This document shows positions 11,480-22,900 of a DNA stretch of 64,000 nt, piece by piece. The notes below the pieces were generated by a model. It did not search any database, had not been told where the DNA came from, and was given only the letters and a program-made list of their open reading frames with translations. The DNA comes from Kappaphycus alvarezii (Eukaryota > Rhodophyta > Florideophyceae > Gigartinales > Solieriaceae). Where the stretch lies: positions 372,001-436,000 of the forward strand of contig NADL03000031.1 in NCBI GenBank assembly GCA_002205965.3. The letters are read 5' to 3'. The first letter of the stretch is position 1; each line of letters begins with the position of its first letter. A program made the position numbers and the translations under genes.

Positions 11480-14457
11480 CCCTACGAATGGTGAAAGGAT
11501 ATCCACCACGGAGTATAGGGAGAAGAAGTAGACGAAAAAGGTTGAAAGGAACTTCAAGGTGAGCCTTAACGGAAGAAAGTAACCGCAATGGACACTGGAA
11601 GGCGAGTTTTCAGAAGCAGTCTTGCGGTTGTATGATCTTCGAAAGCGAATGGAGGCGCTACTTGATACGAAATCGGATCGAGAAGGTCTTCAATTCTCGA
11701 ATGTGGAGTCGAACTCCAGACCCATACAGACACTGCAGATAGGTCGCTATTTCATCACTAAACTATTAATGCGCGAACCAAAGAGAGCCCAGGTACCCTC
11801 ATGTAACCAAAAGGATCCCTAGGTATCGGACACCCGGCCCAGCAACCTGCTGGGTAGGACGTGGTTTCAGCTGCCTGCCTCATCCCTGTACGCACGGGAT
11901 GGGTGAAAATGATCCTTTCGAGACGTACCAAGGAGGTTAGTATTGGCAAGCCGTTTTCCGCCATTAAGCAAATCCAGTTTCTTGAAGGAAGTTGCGCGGC
12001 CAGGTAGGGACGAGTCGAAGACAGTACGATACGAAACCCTGTCTGCAAGGAATGCTCGCTCCCGCTCACCGTTATCCGCCCGAAGGACCGGTCAAGGCAG
12101 CAGGACAGCAGACCAAGCATTAGTTCAAGTAAGTTCTCGTCCGCGACGAAGCATTAACCTCTCGTCGTCTTTGACGTGCCGAACATGATGGTTCCAACAA
12201 AACAAAAGGGGGGGAGGGCTGTGGCTGTGTTACCGAAGGCTTAGTTACAGTAGCCTCCATGACCTTAGGGAAGGATTCCTTACAGTAGAGCAAAATGGAA
12301 GCGCACGGCGGCTTCAGCAAGAAACTTTCCGCCCTATGTACAGTACAGTAGGGCCAAATGAAGGCTGTAGTACACTCCGCATACTGTGCACTGCTCCCCA
12401 GCGACAATTGCAGTAGGGCAAAATGGAATTGAGATGGATGAAGGTGTACCTAAGACAAAAAATGCCTTAGCTTCGCAAAGATGGATCAAGATCCGGCTCA
12501 GTACCGCGTCGGCAACGAATTTGACGGAATGAGGTGAACTTCCCAGTGAGCGGTCTCACGCCGTCGGACTCATGGTCTTGCTTGAACTGCCCCATTTGAC
12601 ATGTCGAACACTTTACGGACCTGCCAGTCTGCAGGTGTCAAGTTCATCGAAGATGCGGGAGATCAGCTGTCGCAGGTGACGGGTTAAACTACTCCCCGCT
12701 CTGAGAAAGGAAAGCCTTGATGTAGCCTTGGGTATTAATGGCTCCGAGGTTTTCAGGGAGGCTGAAACATTTGCTGATTTAGGAGGCGGAAATATTTTCA
12801 AAGAGGTGGTGGGATAAATTAGAAGGCGGCAGAAAGGGAGTGAAATGGTGGTGGCAAATGAGTCGGAGCTGCTGGAAACGAACGGGCGCAGTAAAACAAG
12901 GACAGAAATCTTCGTCGCGTAATTAATTGAAGGTTGATGCGAAGAGGGTGTAGCGCCAGGAAATGTGATGTAAAAACCAGATTCACTGCTGCAATACCGC
13001 TGCCGTCATATCTACACACCACCGCCGCACTACTACATCGAAGTCTCCATTACACCATCGCAGCTGTCAAAAAACCGTCGTCATGGAGAAGATGGAGTTC
13101 GAGGTCGCCGTCACGGTATGCAGAGCCGCGTGAAAAAAAAACGCTCTGTCACAAGAAATTCTGCTTGGGCGCCAAGTCCAGCAGGTTAGGAGCAGAAGAG
13201 AACGCCGCGCGATAAGAGAGGGGCATGGGGACCGGTTGATGAGGTGTAAAATGGCAGGCCGCTGAATCTGTGGAGCGCAGAAAAAGGGGGGAGAGGATAG
13301 TGAATAATGGGTCCCTGTGATCGTAAGGAATGCTATGTCGTCCGCATCAGGGACGCCGCCGTCTCCGCAGTTGCCACAGTAAGGTACGGTGGACAGATTC
13401 TCCAAGGCACGTGTGTGGTTGCTTAGGTTACTGTAGGGTAGGTAGTGTACTGTAGTGCAAGTTGACCTGCAGTTTACGCTTTGACCGTAGTAATTGAATT
13501 ACGCAAATGGACCCTTAGTGCCTATGGAAAAGTCAATATAAACGCGGGCCTATGCCGGTCTTCGGATCGGACGGCATCAAGTTGTGACTCAGCACACTGG
13601 TCGCGTGCTTACAGCTACCACAGAGGGTATCTGTAACAGTACTGTACTGTTGCGGCTACTTCCAAAGTTGGCCACAAGCGTTGACAAGTCGTGTTTTGCA
13701 CAATCTGATGTCCTTCCGTGTCCAAAGCCCGGAAATAAAGGGGTGTATATAAACCTACTAGCTGGCCCTAAGGGCACATAACTTACAGTAGCGATCAGAA
13801 AGATAAACATTTACACATGAAATACACTGTAGAACATACAGTGCAAACATTTGGGCTAAATGAAACTACCGCTAAATGCACCCACCCTAAAACGTGCCTT
13901 GCAATCACCTTTCGAACTCGTGCGACAAGCTGGTTGATGTGATGGCAGCGACATTGAATGCGGTGGTGACAATGGAGACGTTTTGAGCGATTAATTCGGC
14001 CGCCAAGGGTCCCTTGCGGCTCAAGAGATCCCCAAAGGTGACTGACTTCATCCGCGTAGATAGGGCTCTGCTCCCGCAATGTTTGACCCGGCGGCCGTGG
14101 CGAGGACTGTGGCGGCGGCTGTAGCGGCGATTGCTCCAGCCGATTTTCCAATGACCTGACCAGATTTTTGAACGCAGCACTGACTGACCAGGTTGCTGCG
14201 ATCGCGGTCTCCAATTATTTCATGCTGCGTGTAGCTTACTTGATCAGTGGCGACTTTCTCCCACAGCTATGATCTATATCGTTCTGCATTCAGATGCGCG
14301 CGCTTGGGCGCCGTCCCTTCGACTATATACATTTGGAACTGACGGCTTCTTGCACGTCGCGTTTCTGAGCTCTTTCATTTATTTGATCGCACTCTCCTGT
14401 GTAATTCAGGCATTCAGAGTTCATATTACATTATTAGAACTCTTGTAGGGATGTCCT
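11480..14457. other. intergenic region with GTAC-type motifs; possible LTR remains
   Basis: No gene can be supported. A minus-strand frame at 13,905-14,214 (Ser/Pro/Gln-rich, with a frame slip near 14,040) is protein-like but matches nothing I know and has no ATG start. TATA-like sequences with downstream GC-rich leaders occur at 13,536 (aatataaacg) and 13,748 (tatataaacc) and could be LTR promoters of element A, but I could not pair them with a 5' copy. Motifs of the TACTGTAC type lie at 12,338 and 13,640. Confidence 0.35.
12282..12428 (+). repeat. three spaced copies of a short motif (about 64-base spacing)
   Basis: A motif close to [AG]CAGTAG[AG]GCAAAATGGAA starts at 12,282, 12,345 and 12,410, so at 63- and 65-base spacing. 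The second copy is diverged (gggccaaatgaag). The sequence between copies is only weakly alike, so this is either an old tandem duplication or a repeated binding site. Confidence 0.4.
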
Positions 14458-14879
14458 TTGCCTTGGCCTACCGAGCTGTTAAAGTGCAATGCGTTCTCCG
14501 CGGCGGATAGGTTAACAAAGCGCATTGCTTGGTTTGTCCGTAGCGCCTACTTCTTACTGCTGAAATTCTCATGTTTTCCCAGAAGAATCGCTGCTGCTAA
14601 CTTCTGTAAAGCCTACAGTTTCCTACCTTCCTTAGAAATTTCTTGTTTAATCAGTAGCGTCGTTGCTGCTACTTTCTATTGTAGCCCCCCGCGGCCTGCT
14701 CTTATCGAACTCACCAAATCGTTTCACCTCTCCCCATTCATCTTCTTTCCAGAAAATCTTTGCTGCAGACTTGCAACAGGCTCTATGCCAAATTTTTTGT
14801 GCATATTCGTTCTTTTTTTGCTAGAATCCCCGCTGTCATTGTTTCTGGGAGACCAGCGTGTCAGTCAGAGAAGTTTGAG

Positions 14880-15075
14880 TGTATGCTTCAGGGAAACTCG
14901 ACAAGGTGGCTATCAGCGTATGAACACCTTTTTGCACGTGCTGGGCTACGCCAGGATCATCCGAGCATCTGACTTATTCGGATTGGATAATGCTGGTCGC
15001 ATAAAACTGCTAGATTCAGCGTTTCCAAAGGGTGAATCTGTGGCCTTCGAGGCCCAACGGAAGGGCCGCTTGCTG
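14880..15075 (+). pseudogene. gag-like remnant of a second retrotransposon family
   Basis: Two adjacent frames together read like the retrotransposon gag core: GNSTRWLSAYEHLFARAGL (from 14,899) and then, one frame over, GLDNAGRIKLLDSAFPKGES (about 14,976-15,035) followed by VAFEAQ. The [RK]WL-x-x-Y-E...G-L-D-x-x-x-R-I-K-L-L-x-x-x-L/F-x-K/R-G-E pattern is typical of gag from LTR elements. It differs from the gag of elements A and B. The 218-codon open frame that spans 14,458-15,114 starts without ATG and its first half is not protein-like, so I do not call it a gene. Confidence 0.4.
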
Positions 15076-15127
15076 GCGGTCTGGCTTTTTATCGGCGCAT
15101 TGTTTACCCGCTAGTGATTATTATTAT

Positions 15128-15442
15128 TTTATGGCTGGTGGTTGTGGACAAGGCGTCAGTGAAGCCATGGTGGATGTATTTGGTGAGGACCAGGCATTAG
15201 TGACACCAATAACAGCGGTAAGCGTTGACAAAAAAGGCGGTAGCGACTGAATAGCGGCCGTAGGTGGTAGCGAAGGAAGCGGTAATGAAGCAATTAAAGC
15301 GGTCGGCGTTGACTAAACAGGCGGTAGTGACATGATGGCGGCAGGTGGTTGTGGAACAAGCGATAGTGACGCCATACCAGCGCTTAGCGGTGGCGAACCA
15401 GGCGGTAATAACGCCATAAAGCGGAACGCGGTAACGCAACAT
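15128..15442 (+). repeat. degenerate minisatellite, period about 40 bases, 7-8 copies
   Basis: Units built around GGCGGTAGTGAC...GCGGTAGCGTTGAC recur every 39-43 bases. Clear unit starts are near 15,150, 15,191, 15,234, 15,274, 15,320, 15,361 and 15,401. On the minus strand the array is open in one frame (15,197-15,457) and each unit encodes 13-14 residues around a VTTAxFVNAxR-like core. Coding is doubtful because the frame has no recognisable flank. Confidence 0.7.
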
Positions 15443-16379
15443 GAATGATGAGGGCATAGCAGCAGCAAGGCTATTTACATGGCTGCCTGATGACGTAGTA
15501 GCTGTAGGAAATGAAAGAAACCGTATTTCATCGATCCGGGGGTTTAAGGGTATGCAAATAGGTGGTGGGCAAGCAAGAACCGCAATGAAATGTTTAGTAG
15601 TGTAGAAATCGCATGTGCTCCTAAACGCCGCGACTCATATACAACGTCTTGGTGGGGTTTCTGAGGTGAAAGGGATGACCTTGCTCACCTCCGCACAACT
15701 TGATGGCTTGTTGGTGGGAATATTTGCACACGCCATTTCACTAACTCCTCCATTTTCTGGAAATACGCTCACGAGGAACTTTACGATTGTTGCAATTCGT
15801 TTTCCATGTGTACATGTATAGCCAAAATTCTGCATTTCAGTTACAGAATTATGTATCCGTAAAATACTCATTGCATCTGTCCTTAGTCAAATCTCATTGC
15901 AAGGACGCTTTTTGCACCCGGCGGTGTTATATAATTGAATGCCAAGGCACAAAAACGGTGAAGGTGGAGCCGCACTGTACAGTTACTGTACAACTCGTAC
16001 GTTATACAATATCTCGTACAGTGCACTGTATAATGTATATTCGGCACACTGTATGCTCACAGTGCCGAGACCTGTCCCCTCTTTCAGAGATTTAACTTAG
16101 CTTGATGCCATCCGATCGCATGGGCCGTAAGCGACGAGTGGTTGAAGAGACTTGTCGATAGGCTTGTTGTGGAAGGGAGCCTGGCGACATGATCCAAAGC
16201 GGTACTTTCCGTCTTGCTGCTCCGAACGGTCCTACGGGCGGATAAAGGTGATGTCAAGCGGGCGAGTATTGTCGACGGGGTGTCGTGGCGCTTTTAGGGG
16301 AATTTCACTTTGAAGTGGATTAGCTTTTTACCTGTTTCTTCGTCAGTTTTTATTTCCGCGTCAGATATCCTATCGACTA
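15443..16379. other. intergenic between minisatellite and element B
   Basis: No gene is supported. It holds the palindrome cluster listed separately and, near 16,100-16,380, probably the 3' flank or LTR of element B, which I could not delimit. Confidence 0.35.
15968..16078. repeat. cluster of GTAC-containing palindromes and hairpins
   Basis: About 110 bases hold a TACTGTAC at 15,984, a perfect 14-base palindrome TACAGTGCACTGTA at 16,017-16,030 and an inverted repeat with TCGGCAC and GTGCCGA arms at about 16,039-16,067. The strand symmetry could fold as stacked hairpins or be a dense set of dimeric binding sites. Confidence 0.6.
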
Positions 16380-16384
16380 TTGTC

Positions 16385-17590
16385 AATGTTTCTGGAAAAT
16401 TTCGTTCTTTGGGTCATCACTTTCGAGTGCCTTATCGCTGATGTTTCGCAGGTGATTGGCATATTCGCGTGCCTCCTGTCCTATTTTAGACTCCAAGTGG
16501 CATCTCACTTTCCCAAGTCGTTCTTTGATGAAATATGGTCAGATCCGAGCTTTAATAATCTTCTTGCCTTCGGATTTATTGAGCTCCACTGACCATAATA
16601 GAACCTGGTCCCAGAGATTGAAGTTTGTCGGCTAGCCCGCTTTTCAGAATTCTTTTCTGCTTAGTCTCTTTCCCTTTTGTAGGAGTTTTTTGTGTAACAA
16701 ATGCATTCCCTGTGCCAGGTTTTCTGTTTCTTCTTTGAAACAGGCCGTGTCGAATTGTCCCGAGGCTTGAAATGCTTTTATTCCGAGAATGGATCTGAAT
16801 GGAGTCATAACTGTTGCCGCACACCTTCCAGAGTTGTATCGAAAACACGATAAGTCCATGTGTCCATCCCAGTCGCTCTGACCTAGGGAGACGAAACTTT
16901 CGATGTCTTTCACCAATGTTGGTTCCAACGTTCCACCGTCCCGTTAGCTTTCGGATGTAAGGGATAGGTCTGCATACGCCCAATTCCTAACTGCTCGGTT
17001 AGGTTCGTCATCACTTCACCCGTTAAGTTTGGACCTCCTTCGGACAAGAGATGCTCCATTAGTCCAAAAATCGAGATCAAATCATCAATCAGCACCTGCT
17101 CGATGGTTTCGGTCTTTTCATCCTGTATAGATCGTGCCCTTACAAAAGTGTGTATACGTACACCATCGCCGAGAATTTAAGGTTTACATTCTTGGAGCGA
17201 GATGTGATCGTTTGTACATCAAATGATACCGTCTGGAACCTCCTATCTGGAAGAAAGACCTCTAAATGAGCTTGCTTGCCAGGTTGTCTGTCTTCTGCTA
17301 CCGTAGATCGTAAGCAGTTCTTGATGCGGTTCTCTGCGTCTTCGGCCACGACCTTCCACCAAATTCTTGGCAGAACCTGGCTAACGTCTCCCTCAAGCTG
17401 TAGTGCCCCGTGAGAGCTGACCGAGGTGCCCGGTTAAGTACAGTGCTCACCAAGGACCTTAGCACTACTGCTGGCAGCCCATTCATTCCATAGTAACACA
17501 ATAAGCTAACATCATCGACTAGAACATCTTTCCTGTCTTTGGCGAACTGATAGACGAGTCCAAATCTCTCCATTGTTCAATAATCATATC
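16385..17590 (-). pseudogene. integrase of element B, D,D,E triad damaged
   Basis: The N-terminal zinc-binding region contains the HYS pair (ALTGHYSLRETL) and NCLRST, where the second Cys of the CxxC has become Ser. The catalytic core starts with TVSFDVQTI (first Asp kept). The second site reads LLSEGGPNLTGE, so the expected D-G-G is E-G-G. The third site NGTVERWN keeps the Glu. The C-terminal part (ILGIKAFQASGQFDT, LHKKLLQKGK) matches the piece left in element A and continues, with frame slips, to about 16,385 (HLESKIGQEA, then NHLRN). Confidence 0.8.
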
Positions 17591-17889
17591 TGCATCCTCA
17601 GATTTTCTGAAGAGATTGGCTCTAATGGACTTCCCTCATCTCCATTGACATCAGAACTGCGATCCAACCCCTTTTTCGAGAACAGCTGCCACAATTTCTT
17701 GCACTGCTAGGTGTTCGCCATTTCCACGTTGGTTCTAGACATTTAACAGTATCATCGTTGGCAGGCGGCTTGTAGACGGCATCTTTACTCAAGATGTCTG
17801 AAACGACCAGTTCTGGTCCTTTGCGGTGCTCGAAAGTGAAGTCTTAGTCCTGTATTTCCAGTTCCTATCTTGCTAACTTGAAAAAAGTA

Positions 17890-18200
17890 GGTCTTTGAGA
17901 AATAACATCAATTTGAGTGACAAGTGGTCAGTAACGATAAAGAACTTATTCCCGTACAGGTAATGCCTCTACTTGGGAAGAGCGTGCACTACTTCTTAGC
18001 ATCCTCTCTCTATCGGTACATAATTGAGTTCAGCTTTCCGGAGGATTCGACTAGTGAGTGATACGGGTTGCCATTTTCCGCTTTCGTTCTTCTGTAAGAG
18101 CACTATACCGAGGCCATATGCGCTCGCATCCGTCATTATCCTTTGGCCTGCTCCTATTTCTGGGGAGGCTAATATGATTGGGTTGATTAGTTGGCCCTCC
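17890..18200 (-). pseudogene. RNase H domain of element B
   Basis: The minus strand reads GQRIMTDASAYGLG (about 18,110-18,150), then PVSLTSRILRKAELNY, a broken version of the TEREFLAVIHAL helix, and FIVTDHLSLK near 17,930-17,960. The first and last catalytic Asp residues are intact, unlike in element A. Stops lie within the middle helix. Confidence 0.75.
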
Positions 18201-18279
18201 AGCTTTTTCTACGCGTCTAGTTGGACCTGCCCCTAGCGTTCCTCCAATTTGGAATTATTAAGCGCTTCCCGTCCCTCCG

Positions 18280-19110
18280 TTTCTTGGAAAATCCTGTACC
18301 CTTCAACACATAAGGCTCTGCAGTATCAGAAAAGTGGTTCACAAAGCCTGCTAAGAAGTTCTTTGTTCCCTGTAATCTCATGAGTTCATCGACTGAAGCG
18401 GTCCCTACAAGGTTTCTTATGGCCTTTGTTTGACGATAAAATGGTTTCAGTCCGTCTTGATCAGCTCAATGTCCCAGGAATTCTGTACTATGGATTTCAA
18501 GCGCACACTTGGATAGCTTGGAACGGACTCCAGCTGTAAGCAGTCTGCCTAATACAGTTGCTAGAGATTCCAAGTGCTCGTCTTCTAGAATGGTACCGAC
18601 GATGATGTCGTCTATTAAAGCCAAAATTTATTTCCCTTTACGGTCTCCCAGAATATTGTTGACGACGTGCTGGAATGTTCCTGGATCGTTATTTGTTCCC
18701 ATTCGTAACTTGTTATACTCTAAGAGTCCCACAACAGTCTGAACTGCAGTCGGTTTCTTGGAATACGGGTATAACGCAACTTGGAAAAAAACATCTTTGA
18801 GGTCGAATACGGAGCACATCTTCTTAGAGGCCAGCCAATCCAGGATTTCTCTCATGTTTTTCATGAAGTATGAGTCATTAATTGTAACTGTATTGGGTTT
18901 CCGAAAGTCTAATGTGACTCGGACCCCTCTATTTTTTCTTGACGAAGACATTTTTGGTTGCCCACGGGGATACGGCCGGTTCCAGGACCCTCAACTTCAG
19001 TAGCTTGTCTATGGCCGACTTTTCCACTTCTGCTTTTGGTGAACGTCGTCTCATTGGCTCACATATTGGTTCGACACCTAGTAGGAGTTGTATCTTGAGT
19101 TGAATGGCAC
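18280..19110 (-). pseudogene. reverse transcriptase domain of element B
   Basis: Blocks in order are VEPICEPMRRRSPKAEVEKS, VLEPAVSPWATKNVFVKKK, VRVTLDFRKPNTVTIND, LASKKMCSVFDLKDVFFQVA, PGTFQHVVNNILGDRKGK, then after a stop ILALIDDIIVGT (about 18,600-18,630) and NFLAGFVNHFSDTA. The catalytic pair is kept as LIDD. One frameshift near 18,945 separates the first two parts. Confidence 0.85.
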
Positions 19111-19859
19111 GATGATCTTTCATGGTGCTGATCGATCCCTTCACTTTCGTTTCGCCGAATTGGATGGACGCTATGTTCTGTTTCAGTTAGAGAAGGAGTT
19201 TTTTGGATCGCCAAAACCTTCTTCCCACTAGGAACGTATCTAGAAGCGTCCTCATCGGCCTTACTGGCTCTATGAAGGTCTTTCCCCAGAAGTTGAATGT
19301 GATCCCAGTGCCGCTGAACTTCATTGGCGACCAATCAACAGACTACGCTTCTTTCACCCGGCCTTACAAGAATTTGACATTATTCTGTTGTAACCAAGCG
19401 TGATCAACCCAAATGGAAAGTGCTGTTGTATCCAATTGGACTACAAGATGTTCCACCGCTTCTTCCCCTTCATTAGAGACATATGGCCAAATTGGCTCGG
19501 TATAGGCACATTCTTCCTCATGCCTTTCTTCCTTCAATGTATTCGACTTGAGGTTTATTTATGTGACGAGAGCCTCGGATCACGGTTCCCTTCCTTCGCT
19601 GAAGGGTTCAGTCTGGGCTGTTGACGTGGGTTTTACATCTTGATATGACAATCTCGCACCACTCGTCCCAGATTTTGGCAAAAGAAGCACTTTACAGGCG
19701 TTTCGATGCTCCAAGGGCTACGGCGTCCCTATTGGCTCCCTTACCTCGCAAAAAGACTCTCTGGAAGCCTTTTGCTGGTCACTTACTAGACGAGAGACTA
19801 GACTGACCACCCTATCAAAGCTTCCCGTTACTACCATGTACTGCTGCTCTAATTGGGCC

Positions 19860-20250
19860 GGAGACCTACTTGAACCTATTTAACAACATGTTGTTGCTTA
19901 TAGGTATCTGGATCGTGCATGCTCTAGTCTTGATGCGCTCCGAAAACATTTTGAGAGATTGTTATCTCTCTTTGAACTGGATTGTTAGGCTCGTTTCTTG
20001 CAGATCAGCAAGCTGGTCTTCGTTGCACAAACTTTCCTTCAATTTCTCCCAGAGGATGTCCATGGGTGCTCCCAAGTAAATGTTGCCTACATCCTCGTAT
20101 ACAACTTTGGCCTCTTGATCAAATACAATGGATAGAAGCTTCTTTTGGTCTTGTGCACGTACAGGAAACTCGCTCAGAAGACTAGTCCAAGTACGCTTCG
20201 CATCCAGGAAAGAACCATCTCCAACTTTCCTTCATTTGCTTGACTTCAGT
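19860..20250 (-). pseudogene. gag of element B
   Basis: The minus strand reads KVGDGSFLDAKRTWTSLLSE, VVYEDVGNIYLGAPMDILWE, DQLADLQETSLTIQFKER, a stop, then SLKMFSERIKTRA and IQIPISNN. Each block aligns by eye with gag of element A. The zinc knuckle region further down (19.4-19.8 kb) is too broken to read. Confidence 0.7.
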
Positions 20251-22029
20251 CTAGTCTGATAGAGCTTGCATGGAACATAAATGGAAATTAATTCTTCTTT
20301 AACCTCTTGTTTCTCCATTGCCAACATTTCTGCTGTCCTGATCTTCTCGATTACGATTTCTTCGGTACAGAAAGCAATGCTAACGAAGACGGAAGCGGAC
20401 TACATAACGTACTTCTTTATCTCCGGAATTTTGACAAGCAGTCCTTTGATTGCATGTAAAGTGCATGATACTGTTTCTTGCACCAAGTGGTGTAATAAGA
20501 GGTTAAATCTGGACTTCAAACTAGATAGAACAGTCTTAAACGCTTGGAAATCTTTATAAAATGATTTTAAAAATGTCTATTTCCTCTTTCAAAACCTAGT
20601 TCCATAGAAAGTACATACGTATTATCTGAATGTACACATCACAGTTGCTGTGAGTCTTTTAAGACCATACATGATTTGGGTTGAAATTAGATTTCCGCGA
20701 ACAGTTATCTCAACAATTTCTTATACTTTAAGTAACTCTTAAATTTTATTATTAACACCTTAAAAAAGGACAAATGTATGCTCATATAGATTCTTACTGA
20801 CATTCTGCTCAAAAACTCCCCATTTCTCAATATCTTTGAACGAAAATAACACATTTTTAGTTTTCATTTTCACCACAACGATGAAAAAAATCAAATAAAA
20901 TTACAAGCCAATAAACATTTTCTCCTCAGAAAAAGTATAATGTTGTAAAGGAGAAGAGAAAAATCTTCCTTTTAAGATTGATAATTATTCGATCGGACGC
21001 ATTAGTTTAAAGATTGAAGTTAAGTTTTCTTAAGCAAATTTGTCCCAAGAATATGAACTTAATTATTTTTATTCTCAACTTTCTCGGTTTCGTTGGAGGA
21101 CACTTTATTTCCGCATTTTTAATTAGAAAAGGGTTAATGGATAGAATCTGAAAATTTCTTTTGTCCTGGTACTTTTCTGAATACGTTTGAGCTACATGTA
21201 TATTGAAATTTGATGTAGAAGATTTTTGGTAGCCCGGATCGTCTACACAACGTTTTGAGAAATGTAAAACAGAATTCAAGTATTTGCTCCTTAATACATA
21301 AATTATTGAAAATAAACCTTACGTAAAGTTTTTGTTGGTAAAAAATACTGGAAACGAAGAACAGAAATGAAGAAGCTCAAAGTTCTTTTATAATGCTTAA
21401 AGAATGGAACCTAATACTTCGATTAAAACAAATATCTTTTTTTCAGAACAAAGACATAGAAAGTAGCCAGTACAATCCATACAAAATTTCAGCTCTGCCC
21501 ATATAATATAGAATTTTGAAGTGTCACATAAAAATATGAATACTAGAGCTTATAGGTAACTAAAAAAAAAAAATATAAAATGAAGCAAGATTTTTGTTAG
21601 ATAAATCTTCAAATAAAATGTAATGATTCTAAGAACCATAAAACAAAAAATCTTTTTCTTTGTTTTATTGAATTAATGTGGATTGATGAGTTTTATAACT
21701 ATTTTTTAGTATAGGTGTTGTGAAGAAAAACTATACTTAAACGTTTCATTTTTAAATCTAAGAATTGAACTAATTGTAAGCAAGAAGAATATTGGAAATC
21801 GATACTTCTGTACATATATAAAAAGTTAAAAGGTATTCCTAAATACACTTTTTTAAGCATTTCACTTTTAATATTTTGCACATTTCAGCAGCCCTTATCA
21901 TATTTCTGTTTGTTAATTCATTAGTCAGGATTTTTTATTTCATGGCCTATGTAACTAAGGAAGAACTTTAGTATATATGCAGATAAAATAGTAAACTAAC
22001 AAAAATTTTTGTGTAGCCACTAGCAGCGC

Positions 22030-22900
22030 AATTTTTGTGATCTTTTTATATAATTGTCTGTACAGGCCATATCACTGCCATTCGCGGATACTACACTGTA
22101 TAGTAAGGTAATTTATGTCGACTGCCGTCTACTATCGGCCTTAGTACTGGACGCCCACCGGAGTCGGCCCAAAGGCATGAATTCCGGACAACTTGGCCCC
22201 CAACCTGGACATGATATTTCAGCAGGTGAAAAGCACCTCTTCGGCCAAGTCTCGACTTTAATCATCTCTGACTCTGATCTCCACTACTTGGCTGAAATTG
22301 AATTATAATACCTGCAGTCGTAGATAAACCTAACCTACCGAAATCGTATTTACACGTACCTAGCCATTAGGGCCCCAGAATGAACAGCCAACTAGGTGTT
22401 GGCATTCAACTTGACTACAAACTTTCGCCTTTCCATAAATATTGCTAACGGCAACCTTGCCTATAGCGACGTTTATCCACCTGGGTTTACCTTCTATTTC
22501 CCCTCTCCGCTCCATATTTTAGAACCTCTTTCACTGTTTGTCTGTGATAATTACTCACAATTAGCGCCCCGGAGCCCGACGTACTAAAAAAAATGAAACT
22601 TCTAGGTTGGCGTTGGTGACAACACTCTTATCTCCGAAGGAGATATCCGAAGTAGATAAGGTTTTTGCCTTCGAGAAGTAAGAAGCACTGCTGATACACT
22701 AATACATCTATTTTCTCGCCCAATATCGCACATCTGGCGTCCGCGGTTCTTTGGAATTGATTCTTCTAAAGGTTACGGCATTCCGCGGATCACAGTCCTG
22801 CCGTTCAAGTCAGAAGTGATTCCAGAAAACATCTCTCTTTGAACTCCCAACTATTTTCGAAGCGGTCTTATATTGTACGGATTTGTATCTAGGTTACCTT
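22030..22900. other. GC-richer island in AT-rich DNA, possible old insertion
   Basis: Base composition changes abruptly near 22,050 and returns to AT-rich after about 22,900. Two plus-strand frames of 84 and 63 codons (22,054-22,308 and 22,396-22,587) lie in it but match nothing known to me. A short imperfect hairpin with CTTATCT/AGATAAG outer arms and ATCTCC/GGAGAT inner arms lies at 22,627-22,660. A solo LTR or other insertion is plausible but not shown. Confidence 0.3.

Larger units (their letters stand above)
8082..11480 (+). mobile_element. Ty3/gypsy LTR retrotransposon A, decayed, integrase core deleted
   Basis: The gag, protease, reverse transcriptase, RNase H and integrase C terminus follow in the Ty3/gypsy order on the plus strand. 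The same family occurs in inverted orientation at 16.4-20.6 kb, which gives an internal reference for the missing parts. The copy has frameshifts, stops, missense changes in the zinc knuckle, protease and RNase H, and lacks the integrase catalytic core. LTRs were not resolved by eye, so these boundaries are of the coding remains only. Confidence 0.85.
16380..20560 (-). mobile_element. Ty3/gypsy LTR retrotransposon B, decayed but with all domains
   Basis: Reading the minus strand from 20.56 kb downwards gives gag, a protease/linker remnant, RT, RNase H and a full-length integrase, in the same order and with the same block sequences as element A, so both belong to one family. The linker between protease and RT is about 60 codons shorter than in element A. 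The integrase core missing from A is present here. Many frameshifts and several catalytic substitutions make it inactive. No LTR pair could be identified by eye. Confidence 0.85.

Noticed and set aside
14458..15114. 218-codon plus-strand open frame, the longest in the window
   Set aside because: It has no ATG at its start, the first two thirds are Phe/Ser/Leu-rich and look like translated pyrimidine-rich noncoding DNA, and only the last part is gag-like, which I list separately.
15128..15442. CRISPR-like array
   Set aside because: Units are contiguous and degenerate, with no conserved repeat separated by unique spacers, and the setting is eukaryotic.
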